Below, one piece after another: positions 46,385-58,900 of a stretch of DNA of 64,000 nucleotides (the stretch's first letter is position 1; each line of letters opens with the position of its first letter). The stretch is taken from contig JAOTOL010001646.1 in NCBI GenBank assembly GCA_034440575.1, positions 345,501 to 409,500 on the forward strand. The letters run 5' to 3'. The stretch is from Imbricaverruca yamaguchii. Taxonomy: Eukaryota > Arthropoda > Thecostraca > Neoverrucidae. Position numbers and translations under genes: made by a program. The notes under the pieces were generated by a model that saw nothing but the letters and a program-made list of their open reading frames with translations, did no database searches and had not been told where the DNA came from.

Positions 46385-47890
46385 TCATGACATAGGGTAG
46401 AATATACCACTTTCTGAACACTGAATCAATATCCCTACCAGCAAAGCATTGACATCATGCTCCATGATTAGTCATTACAAACAATATAATTTGGAACAGT
46501 ATCTTCTTGATAGGTATTATCCAGGGTGGGAAACTTGTTTTCTGGGTTTGGAGTCGGGAGTGCAAACATATTTCTTCCGGAGTACATTTTCATGCACATA
46601 TTATTTTTCATGCATGGAATCTATTTGCTGGTAACCGACGAGAAAAGCATATGTACCTAGTCAATGTCTACGTAATAGGCATAACACATCATTTTTGGTC
46701 ACATCAAAGCATAGAAACAAAGAAGTGAGCAATGGATAGCACCACAAGACAGGGAGTTGTGATCAGCTCAGCTTTGTCTCTCATAACTCACAGGAGCAAT
46801 GCGCCTTCCTTTCACTGTTGGTCTCAGCATAATGTTAGGCAAAATGAAAAACACAAATAATTCACGCTTCACCCTCAGCTCAGAGCACACCTACCTACAT
46901 ACACAGCCAATTCCCTGCACAATACAGACCCACACCACTAACTCACATGCAGTCGGAATCGACGGGGGTGCGCAAAGGATCGGTCAAGGTCTTGTGTTTG
47001 CAGCATGCCACTTGTGTTCAAAACACGTGTTCAAAGTTGCTAATGGTTATGATGTCATTTTAAAAATACCTGGCATTGATTAGTTGAAGGACAGTTTTCA
47101 TAACAGAAAATGCTAATGCTGCAAATTCTGATCAGCGGCCTCCACTGCACTCCGGAAGCAACTCTTAAAACGGTCAGTTTTTCCCACTATAGGGTGGCTC
47201 GAAAGCAGGTTTCTGGAGACGCACCAGCCAAATTTGTAGCTACCGGAGGCCATTATATTCAGTGCGCAGGCGCAAAGTTTGGCGTGTTGCCGTCAGCATT
47301 GCTGCTGGTTGTGGTTTTGTGTGGTGTGTGTGTTCGGTTGCTGTCTGTGTGCTTGATGGTACGAAGTGTATAGTTATTTGGTAACCATAAGTAGAATAAC
47401 ATGTTTGGTGGATATTTTATTCAATCCTGTACTAGTTTTTTAGTGGTATTTTTGTTCCTTCTGTATGTTTGTGTCGGAGTACATGTGGAGCCCATTGTAT
47501 CCAGTATGAATCCGGAGTGCAAAAATGTTTTAAGAGATGAAATTTTTTAAGAAGTGCCTTAATTCCCACCCTGGTATCATCCTTGTACTCACCATTGTGG
47601 ATTGTAATGCACAAACATATCTCAGCACAATTCCAGGTAAGGGGATTACCCATGATGTGGTCCATTATGCAACCAGTTGATAAGGATGAACATTTTGTAC
47701 TGCTATTGCTAAAATAGTTATCCTTAAATTAAGTATATCAAAACAAAGGGAAAAGGTGCACATATGGGTATGGTGTTGGACTAAAAGTTCATTTGGTGAA
47801 CTTACAAGTTATGCTGAGACATAGTTCCCATGGCAAATTTTGACATCCTACCATGCTCGTTTCAATATCTCACACCTAACAAGAAACCAT
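46385..47890 (+). repeat. Dispersed repeat R2, copy split by the hAT insertion
   Basis: 46,385-46,513 and 47,574-47,890 together align to 36,231-36,690. The insertion sits between them with an 8-bp duplication. CpGs of the 36-kb copy are TpG or CpA here (e.g. CGATTCCAGG versus CAATTCCAGG). Confidence 0.75.
46522..47573. mobile_element. Non-autonomous hAT-like transposon with intact ends
   Basis: Inverted termini CAGGGTGGGAA and TTCCCACCCTG, flanked by 8-bp duplications gtattatc/gtatcatc (7 of 8). 1052 bp with no transposase. The 8-bp target duplication and CAGGG-type ends are hAT hallmarks. It is inverted relative to the copy at 5731. Confidence 0.85.
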
Positions 47891-48643
47891 TATTTTAACA
47901 CTGCATAGCTCACATTAGCATCACAGGCTCACAGCTACCTTCCACTCCAGGAATGTCAGGACACAGGATTTCTATAATTTCATGACACTATCTCATTGAC
48001 CCAATCATCACAAATATGTTCAAAACACTCAAATTTTACAAAACTTCACCTACCTTATGCTTCTTCATTCCAATGGCAAGGATCTGCGTTGAGATATGAA
48101 ATTTAACCAACCAGAATTCACGGTTTAATATAGGTGGCTGTATCAAATCGCCATTATTGATGTACCTCTGATAAGTTTTGAAATCAAGAAATAGGAACCG
48201 ACTAAGAACCACAGCTCAAGTTTAGATCTTAAAACGGACTAATTATACCAAAATATACTTCCTTGTTTCAAAAATTGTGGCACAACACTTTTGGAAGAAA
48301 ATGGTTTCGATCGACAGTCTAAACCAATTGAAAACATCAGCAACAGGTCTTCCACAAGAAACCAACTGCAACACCATCAATCCCCCACGTGCGTGTGGAA
48401 CAGGGCATCGGCGGCACGAATTTACCACCAATGTCTTTGATGCGCAAAATCCGTAACGCAGCAACTAAATTACTTTCTGTGTTGGCCTGTTATAGGAGCA
48501 GCAGTCCAAGTGAACCCGCTTAGACGTAATTTTCACAACATGCTTACTCGCATGTCAAATTTCGCTTGAATCCAGTGTTTTATGAATATGCTTAATTACC
48601 TACTTATCGTAAAATATGTAATAAGCATTGAGTGCATTACTGC
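47891..48643. other. Intergenic, no gene seen
   Basis: AT-rich, with CpG reappearing from about 48.2 kb. Confidence 0.5.
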
Positions 48644-49329
48644 CAGTGACGTAGACGGGAGGCGTGAAGTGAGCAGCCCACTGGAAGGTCGGAGGGGGCC
48701 CTACAAGCGACCGCCTTGAGTTGTCTGTAAGGGCCTCTCAAGGCGTCGGTGCAGGGGACTCACAAGGGCACTCTGGGCCGACGTGAAGGGCTACTGGACC
48801 GACGAAAGGGGAGCCAGGCTGACGGAAAGGGTCCGGGGCGATGAAGATGGCCCCGAGTTAAAAGGGAGTGCCCTCGGGAAGATGTTGAGGGCGCTTAGCT
48901 GGGCCAACGTGAAAGGCTCCTAAATCGACAGAGGGGCCCCAGAATCGTTGGATGTGTCTCGGGGCTGACGGAGAAGCCAGATCCAATATGAATGACCCCC
49001 GGGCTGATGGCGAGGAACAAGCCGGAGGAAGGGCCCCGACCTGATGGGCAGGACGCAAGTGCTTGAAAAGGGGTCACCGGCGTTGCCGGAAAAGACCCTA
49101 GGTCGTCAAATAGGGGCCCTGAGTCGACGGAAGGGGGCCCGAGTTTCCGGAGAGGACCTCGGGCCGTCGGGCCAACGGATGGGACCCAAGCCGTACATGG
49201 GTCCCTAGCCTCATGGAGGAGTGAGCCCGAGCTGTTGAAAGAGGGTACCCAGCCTAACAGAAGCCTTAGATCGCTGAGGGGGACACTTCGGGGGCTGAGC
49301 CTGGGTGTACCAAAAATGTACGACCGGAC

Positions 49330-50940
49330 CAAGAAAATCAATCTAGTGGCACGACGGGTCGTACCATTCCACAACAGTCTCATTGGGACCGAAACAAATG
49401 AAGCCGGAGCAACGAAAAACACTCCGGACATGGGTCCAACTCTGAAAAACACACCAAAAAAAAAACACTCGAACTCTGGGGCCTAACAATGACGCCAAAA
49501 AACCTAAAAGACCCCAAAAAGTGTCGAGGCAGCTAAAGTTCGCGCTAGGGATCCAAGCAAATGACGTCGGGACCCAAAAGATCACATTGGACAATATAAA
49601 AAAAATCGCGTCGCAGCCAATGAAAATCACCCTGGAGGCCCAGAAGGGCGAACCGGGCCCCAAAAGTTGCAGCTGCTCCAAAAACCAATTCTTAACCGGA
49701 ATGTCACTCTGGGGAAAAACACTCCTTCAGTGGCCGCAGTGGCATATCAAATGGGCAAATGCCCCCTCTATCCTGAAAGGCATAAGCTCCCAAGAATCGT
49801 GCTGGGGCTTCAAAACTCGCGCTGGGGCCACCAAAATTCGCGTCGGTCCACCAGAATTCGCGCATGGGTCTCCAAATAAGTACTTCGGGCCCCCGAAAAC
49901 TCGTTCAGAGGCTCGAAAACTTGCAATAGGAACCGCCAAAATCGCGTTGGGTAACAGTTAAGTACAACGCTTCCCACAAACTCGAATCTGTCCCCCAAAA
50001 TATCGCGCTCGGGACCCACAATACCCATCGGTAGTCCCGTCGAAGTTCCACAAAATTGGCGTCTGTGCCCACACGTAAGAACAACGTGACCACAAAAACC
50101 AAATCGGTATCCGAAAAAAAGCTGGAGCCTTCCAAAATAAGAATGCATTCAACAAAATAAATGTCCGGTTCAAGAAAATGGCTCTGGAGCACCGAACATG
50201 ATACCAGATGCCTTCACAAATTGCGTATGGCACTGAAAAAACATACCGTATTTGAAAAAAATAGAGGTGAGATGCAAAAACGTGGCGGCAGGGAGTCGAA
50301 AAATAAGGCCGGGATTCTGACTTGCCCGGAACCACGCGCTTGGGCACGATAAATCGCGCTGGGACTAAGAATCACCGCACCGAAGCCACAAAATCGCACT
50401 GGAGCATCACAAATGTGCGTCAGAAGCCCCAAATAAGCACAACAGGAACCTAAGAGCACAACGGGGGGCGACAATACAACTGGCCCTCCAAAACGCACAT
50501 AGTCTCCCAAAAAGCGACAGGGTCTTGCGTTGCAGCCATAAATACACATGCGTTGCAGCCATAAATAAACATACCTGGAGCTCTAACAAAATACAAAAGA
50601 AGCTCTTAAGGCACATAGAGGTCATAAGGACGCACCAGGGCCTGAAAAAGAGGCTGGGGCCGCAAATGGCAACATGGTTCCACAACGAGCAAAAGCACCA
50701 GGCGTTAAATGAAGACATCGGGATCTTCGAAAACGCCGACACGTAAAAAAATAATCGGTGCCCAAAAAAGCAACAACACACTAAAACGAGGAGGGGTTTC
50801 GAAAATGCATTAGGCCGCAACGCAGAAAGACGCAGAGGGTCCAACAAAGAACACCGAGGAAGGGCCTCGGTTCGATAGCCATTCTGGGAGGATAGCATCA
50901 AAGATATCAGGTGCATCAAAGCTGAGCGGAATCTGCATTT
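49330..50940 (+). repeat. Degenerate 21-bp array, forward arm
   Basis: At 49,798-49,960, for example, successive units read GCGCTGGGGCCACCAAAATTC, GCGTCGGTCCACCAGAATTC and GCGCATGGGTCTCCAAATAAG. Divergence between units is high. Confidence 0.7.
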
Positions 50941-51269
50941 CATAACAACCAGAAAACGTGGGATGTAGGGAATTAATGATCGGATTTAATTACTCGACTT
51001 TTCGCAGCGAACGCCCATACTAAGTATTCCAGCACGTCAAATATAGCGCAAGTCTATCGTGTGGCAGTAATTAGCAAACGGCAGAAAGCCTGGCAGAAAC
51101 CGTAGCATCGCACGAAGTGTGGCAAATGCGCCGAATGCGCAAGATGAGTGTGCACGTGCACGGACGTTGGCGTCGTGGCGACCGGGTGATATGAACTGGA
51201 ATGCCTGAAATTGGGAAATTTTATATTTCAATGTGATGGGTAATATGTTTTAAATTCAAGTTAGGGGTT

Positions 51270-51900
51270 TAATGCATTTTCTCCTGCTCGTTTTAGGGTT
51301 TTGTTGCTTTTTATGCACCGAGGATATTTTTGCGTTTCAGGGCGGTTTCGAAGGTGCATCAAGCTAGTATTGTCCCTGCGTGCCTTGAGAGCTTCCAGTG
51401 TATATTTTTAGAGCTCCATGTATGTTTATTTAGGGCTGCAACGCATGTTTTGAGGCCCTGTCGCTTTTTTGGAGATTGTGTGCTTCAGAGCGTCAGTTGC
51501 ATTTTCGGTCCCAGTTGTGCTCTTGGGGTCTTGCTGTGTTTATTTGGGGCTTTTAAAGCACATTTGTAGGCGTTCGGTTTTGGGTCTTCGGTGAGATTTT
51601 TATGTGTCCCAGCCTGACTTATCGCTCCCAGGCGCGTGGTTCCGATTACACAATGCCAGTTTGCTGGGCTAAATGCTATTTTTGTGGATCTTTTCTGATT
51701 TTTTTTCTCTCAAAAGTCCGAATTCCGGCCCGGCATTTCGAGACCCTGGCGCCATGTATTTGTTTCCCTTCTCGATTTTTCGACATTCGGTATGTTTTTC
51801 GGCAGCGTACACAATTTGTGAAGGCATCTGGTAATATGTTCTGTACTCCAAAGCCATTTTACCGACCCTGACATTGGCTTTTTGGGGAATCATCCTTCTT
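51270..51900 (-). repeat. Degenerate 21-bp array, inverted arm
   Basis: The same unit reversed: GCATTTTCGGTCCCAGTTGTG, then CTCTTGGGGTCTTGCTGTG and TTTATTTGGGGCTTTTAAAGC at ~51,498-51,560. Confidence 0.65.
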
Positions 51901-52812
51901 GGAGGGCTCCAGCTTGACATTTTCGGATACCGATCCGGTTGTTGTGGTATGGATGTAATTTCAGCAGCGTGAGTTGATTTATCAAGGGATACCAAAATAA
52001 AACCGTAGAATTGGGCGGGGGAGTTAGGGTTGAAATCCGATGAATCAGGAAAGATGTTGGTAGATTAGGCCCCTCCACAGGATAATTTAGTTGATCACTA
52101 ATCATTTTATTTCGATAGGTCCCCTTTGACAAAATTGCGGTCGAAATCCAAGGCGCGTGAATTTATTCGTGAAGAATTTGTAATTTTAGCATGTTTGACA
52201 GGTGCCTTGCAGCCAGCACCAAATGTTAGAACAATCCGCAAATTCTTAAGATTACGATGAGAAAACCAATGTAACCCACTACTTGTTGTCACCTTCGCGA
52301 AATTCTTGTCCTAGGACTGATAAATGATCGCTTAAGCTTTGCTTAGGGCATGAAGCTGGTGGTAATAAATAACAGTAGTGATGAATCTAGATACATCCAG
52401 TTATTTTTGGAGAACATAACGGTGGGTTGATCAATGGGACATATATGAAAGACATGCTTAGCATCAGCCTCGCTGCAATCTAGAGGCCAGCGGAAGGATT
52501 CTTCTGTTCGGGAAAGCATTGAAACGTTGGTTGGGTTTGACACTTAGGCATTTATCCACATATTACTTATTTATACCTTGGTATGTCCCATTTTTCAGCG
52601 AAAAAAAGGATTATTGCTTTTGCGTGTTGAGTAAATAATGCACCATGCGAAGAACAAACAGTACATTAATATGAAATCATGATTCCAATTTCCGAACCAT
52701 ACCAAGGGCCTAAAAACAATAGGAGGCCCTAACACAATGGAGGCCCTTTTCGGGGAGCAGGAGGCCCTCTTTCGATCTTGCCCCCTGGAAGAATTTCGTG
52801 GCGACGCCACTG

Positions 52813-55410
52813 CTAGCAGCCTGTGTGTGAAGGGTCCTTGCGACCTGAAGACGTTCCCCGCAATGGGTACTGACCCGAGCCTAGTGCGAACTCCCTGGTG
52901 GCCCCCGGTGTTAGCCCACCAGCTCCAGGATAGGCGTTGATACGGGGCAGCCGTGGGGTTGCGAACGGTGGCTGTTTTGCCGGGTGCATTCTGGTCAAGA
53001 ATTGGCGTAAAGATGTGATAAAAACGCTCCATGCATTAGATAACTGCTGTCGCCCCGCAGGCACTCCCCGAGTCTACGTGTTGTAGGTCGAGGTGAAACT
53101 GACGCATGTCGATCTTCTCAAGATAACCAACACTTGTTACGGTTCGGGTGCAACGATTTCTGCATGTGCGTAGAGCCATAGAAAACGCTAATTGAATACA
53201 AACACACGGAAAATGTTATTATGTGTTGGTATGCCATATGCGTGTATAAGGCGCATTAGTTTACTGCGAAAATATCGTGTGCTCAAAATGTGAATGCATA
53301 CCGTATCAAATGACCAGCACTGAGTAGAATGATCCTGCTCTCTATTTCCCATTTCCCAGCATTCTTCTTTTTTGCGTACGTGATTAGACCAGCTTGTTGG
53401 CTGAACTCCGACTAGACTATTACATTACTATATCAAATGGCGCCGTCATCGTACAGGATGTGAGGGACGTCCATCCCCCGGTCATTTTCCGGTGGAGTTC
53501 GACCCCGCACAGTCGAGGAACACTCTCAGACTCAGACTCTCAGATGTAAAGCGACTCTTCCGCAACTTCAGACCCGGGTTCTGTGAAGCCAATTGGCGGG
53601 GACCAGGGCCTGGTCCGCGGGTACGGACAGGACTTCCTCAAGAAGGCGGAGGGGGAGGCTTAAAGCTTCTCAGATTTTGACCATCATGCACTCACAATCG
53701 AAAAACTGTAATGTAAAGTTCAATTTTAGGTATATTTCTCTTCTCCCAATTTCCGATCTCCCACGCTCAGATACGTCACCTCCATCATGGCCAATTACTT
53801 ATTAGACTGCGGTCGATAATCGAATGGTTTAAGATCACGGGAGTGTATTATTGTTGTGTTCGAACCTCTGATACAATTGGAATATATCATGACTGCAAAA
53901 ATCGAATGGCTATCGAATGCAACAAGGAGCTGCATGCGCTCTACTAAAGTGAAATTCATATCAGCGTTGCCGAAATCAAAGTCAACCCCAATATTTGTAA
54001 AGGTTCCGCCAATGGCTACATGTTATATTTGTATTGTTTGACATATTTGCCTTCCTTTAGGAATAATCTTGTGTTTGAGTGCTGAGCATTGGTGGATGGG
54101 GCATGGGTGTGGCTTGGAAATAGCTGGTGGGAGGCTCGAGCCACATGTGTTGCGTGGGGTTGGGTGAGTGGAGGTGAATAGGTAAGGTAGATAGGCATTG
54201 ATGAATGTGTGGGATGTTTGTGGATGGTTTGTTTGGAATTAGTGAATTGGTATTGGTTGGTGTGATGAGTGTCTTTTTGCCAGGTTTCCGATCTTTTTAC
54301 AGACTGAACCGGATGGACCCTTGTGGTTCTTACTAAGTCTGGACACTACGACTTTTATGACTTTACGACTTCATGGGGATATTTAGCCTCAGCCGCCGCC
54401 AACCAGCGGCCACAAATGTTTCGTCGGTGTGGAGGCGAGTTGCTGGCAGATCGGTCGACCTCATTTGCATTCGTTTACCCAGCGTCATCAAGTTTAAATT
54501 GCGGGGAGTTTAATACAGCCATAAACGCCCTCCAACTTTCGTGATTCTAGCTTCAGTAGTTCCCGAGATCTTAGGTGGATGAATCCCCTCTCTCCGGTCC
54601 GCGTTTGTGAGAGGCCGTCCGGTGCGCGGAAGATAGGTCCCCTCTCCGGTGGAGAGGAGAGCTATCTTCAGATGATCTGCTGGATTATGTTCTTACTACG
54701 ACACTGGCCCACCCTGGTCTAATTTGATCGTGGTGTCCTGCGGTTCAGCCATCCACCACCCTCAACCCTTTCAGCTCGCCAACTGCAACAACTAATGAAA
54801 TGCGGATTAGGGTCATATATTGGTACGGCGTAATTCAGTCTGACATCAAAGTTGAGCTGAGGGCATTTGGGGTGAAACGCTATAGCCCAAGAGAGGTGAT
54901 CGAAATGCTGGCGACGAATTGTTTCGCTTCAAATCGACAGCTTACATTTTGGCCAAAATAGAAGCTTAGGTCATGGACTTGAGGGATTTAAAGGTTAATC
55001 GTATTGTTACGTGCAGTAAAGTCCAGAAATGACGTTGAGAAACCGAAGCGTTAGGAGTGACGAACTTAGATTACCGGGTCTTCGGTATGTGCCCAGAAGT
55101 CTGCAGAGGTAATTACGTATTGAAGAGGAATGTGGGGCGACAAGCGTTCTTTGGATTGCTTGAAAATTTGATAGCTTGATCCAGTCGATGTAGATGTCGC
55201 AACAGCGGCAGGTGTCGCCTCAAACTTCATGGGCCAACGCAAGGGTTCGCAGCACCCAAGAGCCCTATATACTCCGCCACCCCTTCCATTGGGGACCAGG
55301 TTTGTGATTAGACTTTTTGCGTGCGACCCGTTTTTGCGTACTTCTTTCGGGTTTCAATGTTTTTTCCAAAGCAAATGCAGACCCATGTCTTCCTGCATCC
55401 CACGACGCCT
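52813..55410. other. Intergenic, no gene recognised
   Basis: Mixed composition. Contains an imperfect hairpin at 54,631-54,667 with CCTCTCC/GGAGAGG and AGATAG/CTATCT arms, and TGGGTGTGGC-like G/T-rich sequence at 54,080-54,260. Confidence 0.5.
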
Positions 55411-55463
55411 CGTTAGTTATTAGGGCTTTAGGGCGCATCGACTACATTGGTCATGCAGCGCCC
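55411..55463 (-). mobile_element. Short LINE 3'-tail copy
   Basis: On the plus strand GTTAGTTATTAGGGCTTTAG is followed by GGCGCATCGACTACATTGG and TCATGCAGCGCCC, a near-complete double hairpin on the minus strand. Confidence 0.8.
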
Positions 55464-55915
55464 GAAGATCCATGACGCCTCAGACGATGCGTGCACCAAC
55501 TGCGTTCCGAGCATTTCCGCCTCGGCTTCTCGACGGCCGAAGTCTTGCCGGCGTTGCAGAGCGACGAAGGGCGCACTTTGTGACTCGCCGCGCGGCCGCC
55601 GTCTTCTGGCTGCAAACAAACATCGATACGCGCGCGATCGGCGACCGCAGCGCCCCTGGCGGAGACGGCGGCAGATGGCGGCTGGAGCCGCGAGGCTCGT
55701 AGTCGGCTTGTGAGCCCTTGGTCTGTCGGTGGAGTCGGACCTCGGGGTCGTGAGCGACTCGTCGGCCGAGAACGTGGTCGTCGACGCCGGACGTCCGTGG
55801 AGGCACGTGGTCGGCTTCGCGCACGAGAGGGCTGTGGTCGGCCCGAGGAAACCGCTGCAACGAGACCAGGGTGGCGTCCGATCTGCTATGGTCAGTCAGT
55901 CGTAAGAGTGACGGT
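55464..55915. other. CpG-dense block with overlapping open frames, nature unknown
   Basis: CpG-rich and stop-poor in several frames on both strands. One plus frame gives SDSSAENVVVDAGRPW. No family is recognised and no splice context supports one strand. It could be an exon of an unseen gene or a CpG island. Confidence 0.3.
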
Positions 55916-58900
55916 CAGAGGGCTGTCCTTGACAGTGCACGAGCGTCCCTGGCGACAGTATTCGCATCTTCTCCCTGCATCGTCCTCTTCGTGTTCCAAA
56001 CGTCCTGTCTTCCACTTTATTCAATCCATTTGCCTTCAACCCAAATATTTTGCCACGCTCAGAGCCGTCTGCAAGATTGAAATCGAAACCCATCGAGGTT
56101 GGGGCGTTCTCTATTATGTGCATGACATGGCATGGAATGCTAGTTTGTGTTGGGTTTCGGTCTTAATGAACAGCTGGGTGAATTGTACCAGCCATATAAA
56201 CTTAGCCACCACTCGTAGATTGCAACGCCTCTTCTGACATCACCACTGCCTACTCTGTAGTACAAATTGGAAAGCGCACCCGGAGGCATTTTTACTATGT
56301 GGTTCCACGGAGGTTTATGGTGTCCAGCAATGGGGTTCTACGCGGAGGGTATGCCTACATATTTGCTACCGGCTTCCGCGTTTCCGCGTTTTCCTTGCCT
56401 CGCCGAACCCAAACCGCAGGTGCTGCATGACAGGGTCCATACGAATGAAAAATCATTGCGAGAACAAAATGAAAGCTTTTAGTGGATGCAAAGTGGGCAC
56501 GTAATGCACAATTGAGACTTCAGCCAAAGGAAAAACCGTCGTTGAATAAGAAAGGAAACACTCAGAATGTTTGCACACAGGCACTGAGCTAAACCTTGCT
56601 TACTTCCGTTGCAATATTGCTGACTGGGGGAAAAATGCCTCTGTAGTTAACTTGCTAAATAGGTCGTCCTGCGGCATGAACGGCTGAATGTTTTGTCATA
56701 CCATGCACATTGAGCACGCAAAACATGGGAATAACTGGATGAATTAATCGACAAGATTAACTCATCAAGTTTTCAAGCAATCCAAAGAACGCCGGTCGCC
56801 ACACGTTTCTGTTCAATACGTAATAACCTCTGCATATTTCTGGGCATGTACCGTAGGTCCGGTAATCTAAGTTCGTCACTCGTGATATTTTAATTCCTCA
56901 GCGCCATTTCTGGACTTCGCCGCATGTAACAGTATGCTTGACCTTTGAATCCTTTAAGGCCATGACACAAAGCTTCTATTTCGGTCAAAATACAAGGTAT
57001 TGATTTGAAGCCGGACGATTCATCGCGTGTAAGGCGCGGCATCAGAGTGGACCAAATGAGAAAAAAAAACTCAAGGAAGAACGCGAAATGGACAAAAATC
57101 GAATCAGGATATGTAGTCATTGGACATCCTCATTTAGTTTCTGTCCATTATAGTCCCCTCCGTTGCAGTTCGTGCATTATGCCGAATAGTGCACTGCTCT
57201 ATCCTGCATAACGTGGTTTAATAAATGAAACAAAAAAGAAACGAAAAGCTTATATACGAAACCTCCGCGTAATTAGAAGTCAAGGCGACAATACATTGCA
57301 CGACAAGGTCAACCAGAGACAACGGCCAGATGGACAAACGGTCAAGCGAAGCGAAATTAGCGTGCATTCACCTCATGATAGATCACTATAAATGCACTTC
57401 GAATATGCGAAGTTAACTGCGAAGGTTTACAAGTTTAATAGTCAAGCTATACACCAATATAAATATTGCAATGGCAGATGCAAATCTACGCGGCGCGGAG
57501 TGCGGATATTTGTGATCACTAAGGTATCAACAACCGACAGGTTTCAGTGTGGGAGAAAACCCTGGAGGTGGTGCTTTTCTCCAGATGTAGCTGTTTTAAA
57601 GGTCACGTGGCTAAGCTGTGAGTGCCAGAGAGGTTTTCCAGGGGCACCTAAGCAAAGGATTATCGCCTCAAATGGTGTGTGGTATACGACCTCTGGGAAC
57701 CCTGGGTCGGTATCTCGAGCCATCCTGTTCTGGATGCACATCGATATCCATTGGTAACATTACTCTCAACCACCTCGAACCATATCTGCAGCCTGGGCAT
57801 CGCGACGCAGGGGATGGTGGAACATGGCACTACCCAGTCTCGAACTACTTGGCGGTAATTTTGTATTCTTTACTACAGCCGCTGATTAACAATGGGCTCA
57901 TTCCCATACAGCAAAATTTAGTGGCATTATCCCAGCCCGGAGCCTCCGATATCTCCTTGCTGTATGTAATCGATTTTTTCGGTCTCTTTAATGAATCCCT
58001 GAGCCTATGGTGCTGCCGACAAGCCACTGGTAGTCAGACAACTGGCACTGGTCCCGTTTGTAATCTTTTGGTTCCCTAGCCGTCCTTGTTTCCGCACATA
58101 TATCAGAACAGCTGCCATGCATTACAGCAATTCCACTACGATAATTCCTCCACTACGATAGCTAAGAGGAATCTCACCACCTCATCAGGTAACACATTAC
58201 AATGACTTACTACTCTTTGACTGCACGTCATTTGTCCCCTCAGTCTTTGGTGAATTCCCTTGGTAAGGCAGTGTGGTAAAGTGCCTTTAATTGCGTGATT
58301 GAGTTTTCAATACAACTGCGGACATCGAAGTGTTGAAAACATGCTGGAACCTATCCACACACATGGTTGGCGTTTTCTTCCCCGAAGAGCATTAAAAACG
58401 CTTTCCATGAGATTTCGTCGCCACATTTGTGTGTCGGGAAGCGGACTTTTCTGATCAGCCATGAAGCATTGAATCAGAAAGAATGGATTTGTTTCCATTG
58501 ACAGAATATGCTGACTCATCCTCGGACACACGAAGGATTGTCGGAGCATTTTGCTCAAGGCGATATATACGAGGCTGCGTCATCCCTACTGCGCAGCTTT
58601 CTGCGCAGGTCCTTATATGACGTCATCAGGGGTACCCACTTAATACGGGCCAAGCCGCTAGCACGCAGTCGAATATACGCAGCGTATGCATAGTACGGGG
58701 GATAAAATGAGGATTTAAAAGGTGCAGGTGCAAAACTTAGAGCGACATAGTCCCGGAAGGGATCTCCAATATCTTTTATACACATATTATACCCGGAAGA
58801 ACGTACAAAGCGAGGTAGGACAGGTCAAATATGGCAGATAATTGGCATCTTACCGCGGCAAAATGCGGTAAGGACGTATTTGAAGTGTGGTCGTCGCCAT

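Larger units (their letters stand above)
48644..52812. mobile_element. Foldback-like element of inverted short-repeat arrays
   Basis: Ends CAGTGACGTAG and, reversed, CAGTGGCGTCG. From left to right: a ~20-bp GGGCCGACGGAAAGGGG-type array (48.7-49.3 kb); a ~21-bp array of GCGCTGGGGCCACCAAAATTC type (49.3-50.9 kb); a unique loop (50.94-51.25 kb); the same 21-bp unit in inverted orientation (51.27-51.9 kb); then a unique right part. No clear target duplication and no protein recognised. The related fragment at 10,980-12,306 shows that the loop and right blocks are mobile or duplicated together. Confidence 0.6.

Noticed and set aside
48895..50943. Several 100-185-codon frames in the foldback-like arrays
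   Set aside because: Stop-poor repeat sequence on both strands; no conserved protein pattern.
53828..53876. tRNA-like sequence with TGTGTTCGAACCTC
   Set aside because: The B-box match is good but no acceptor or D stem can be drawn; could be chance.
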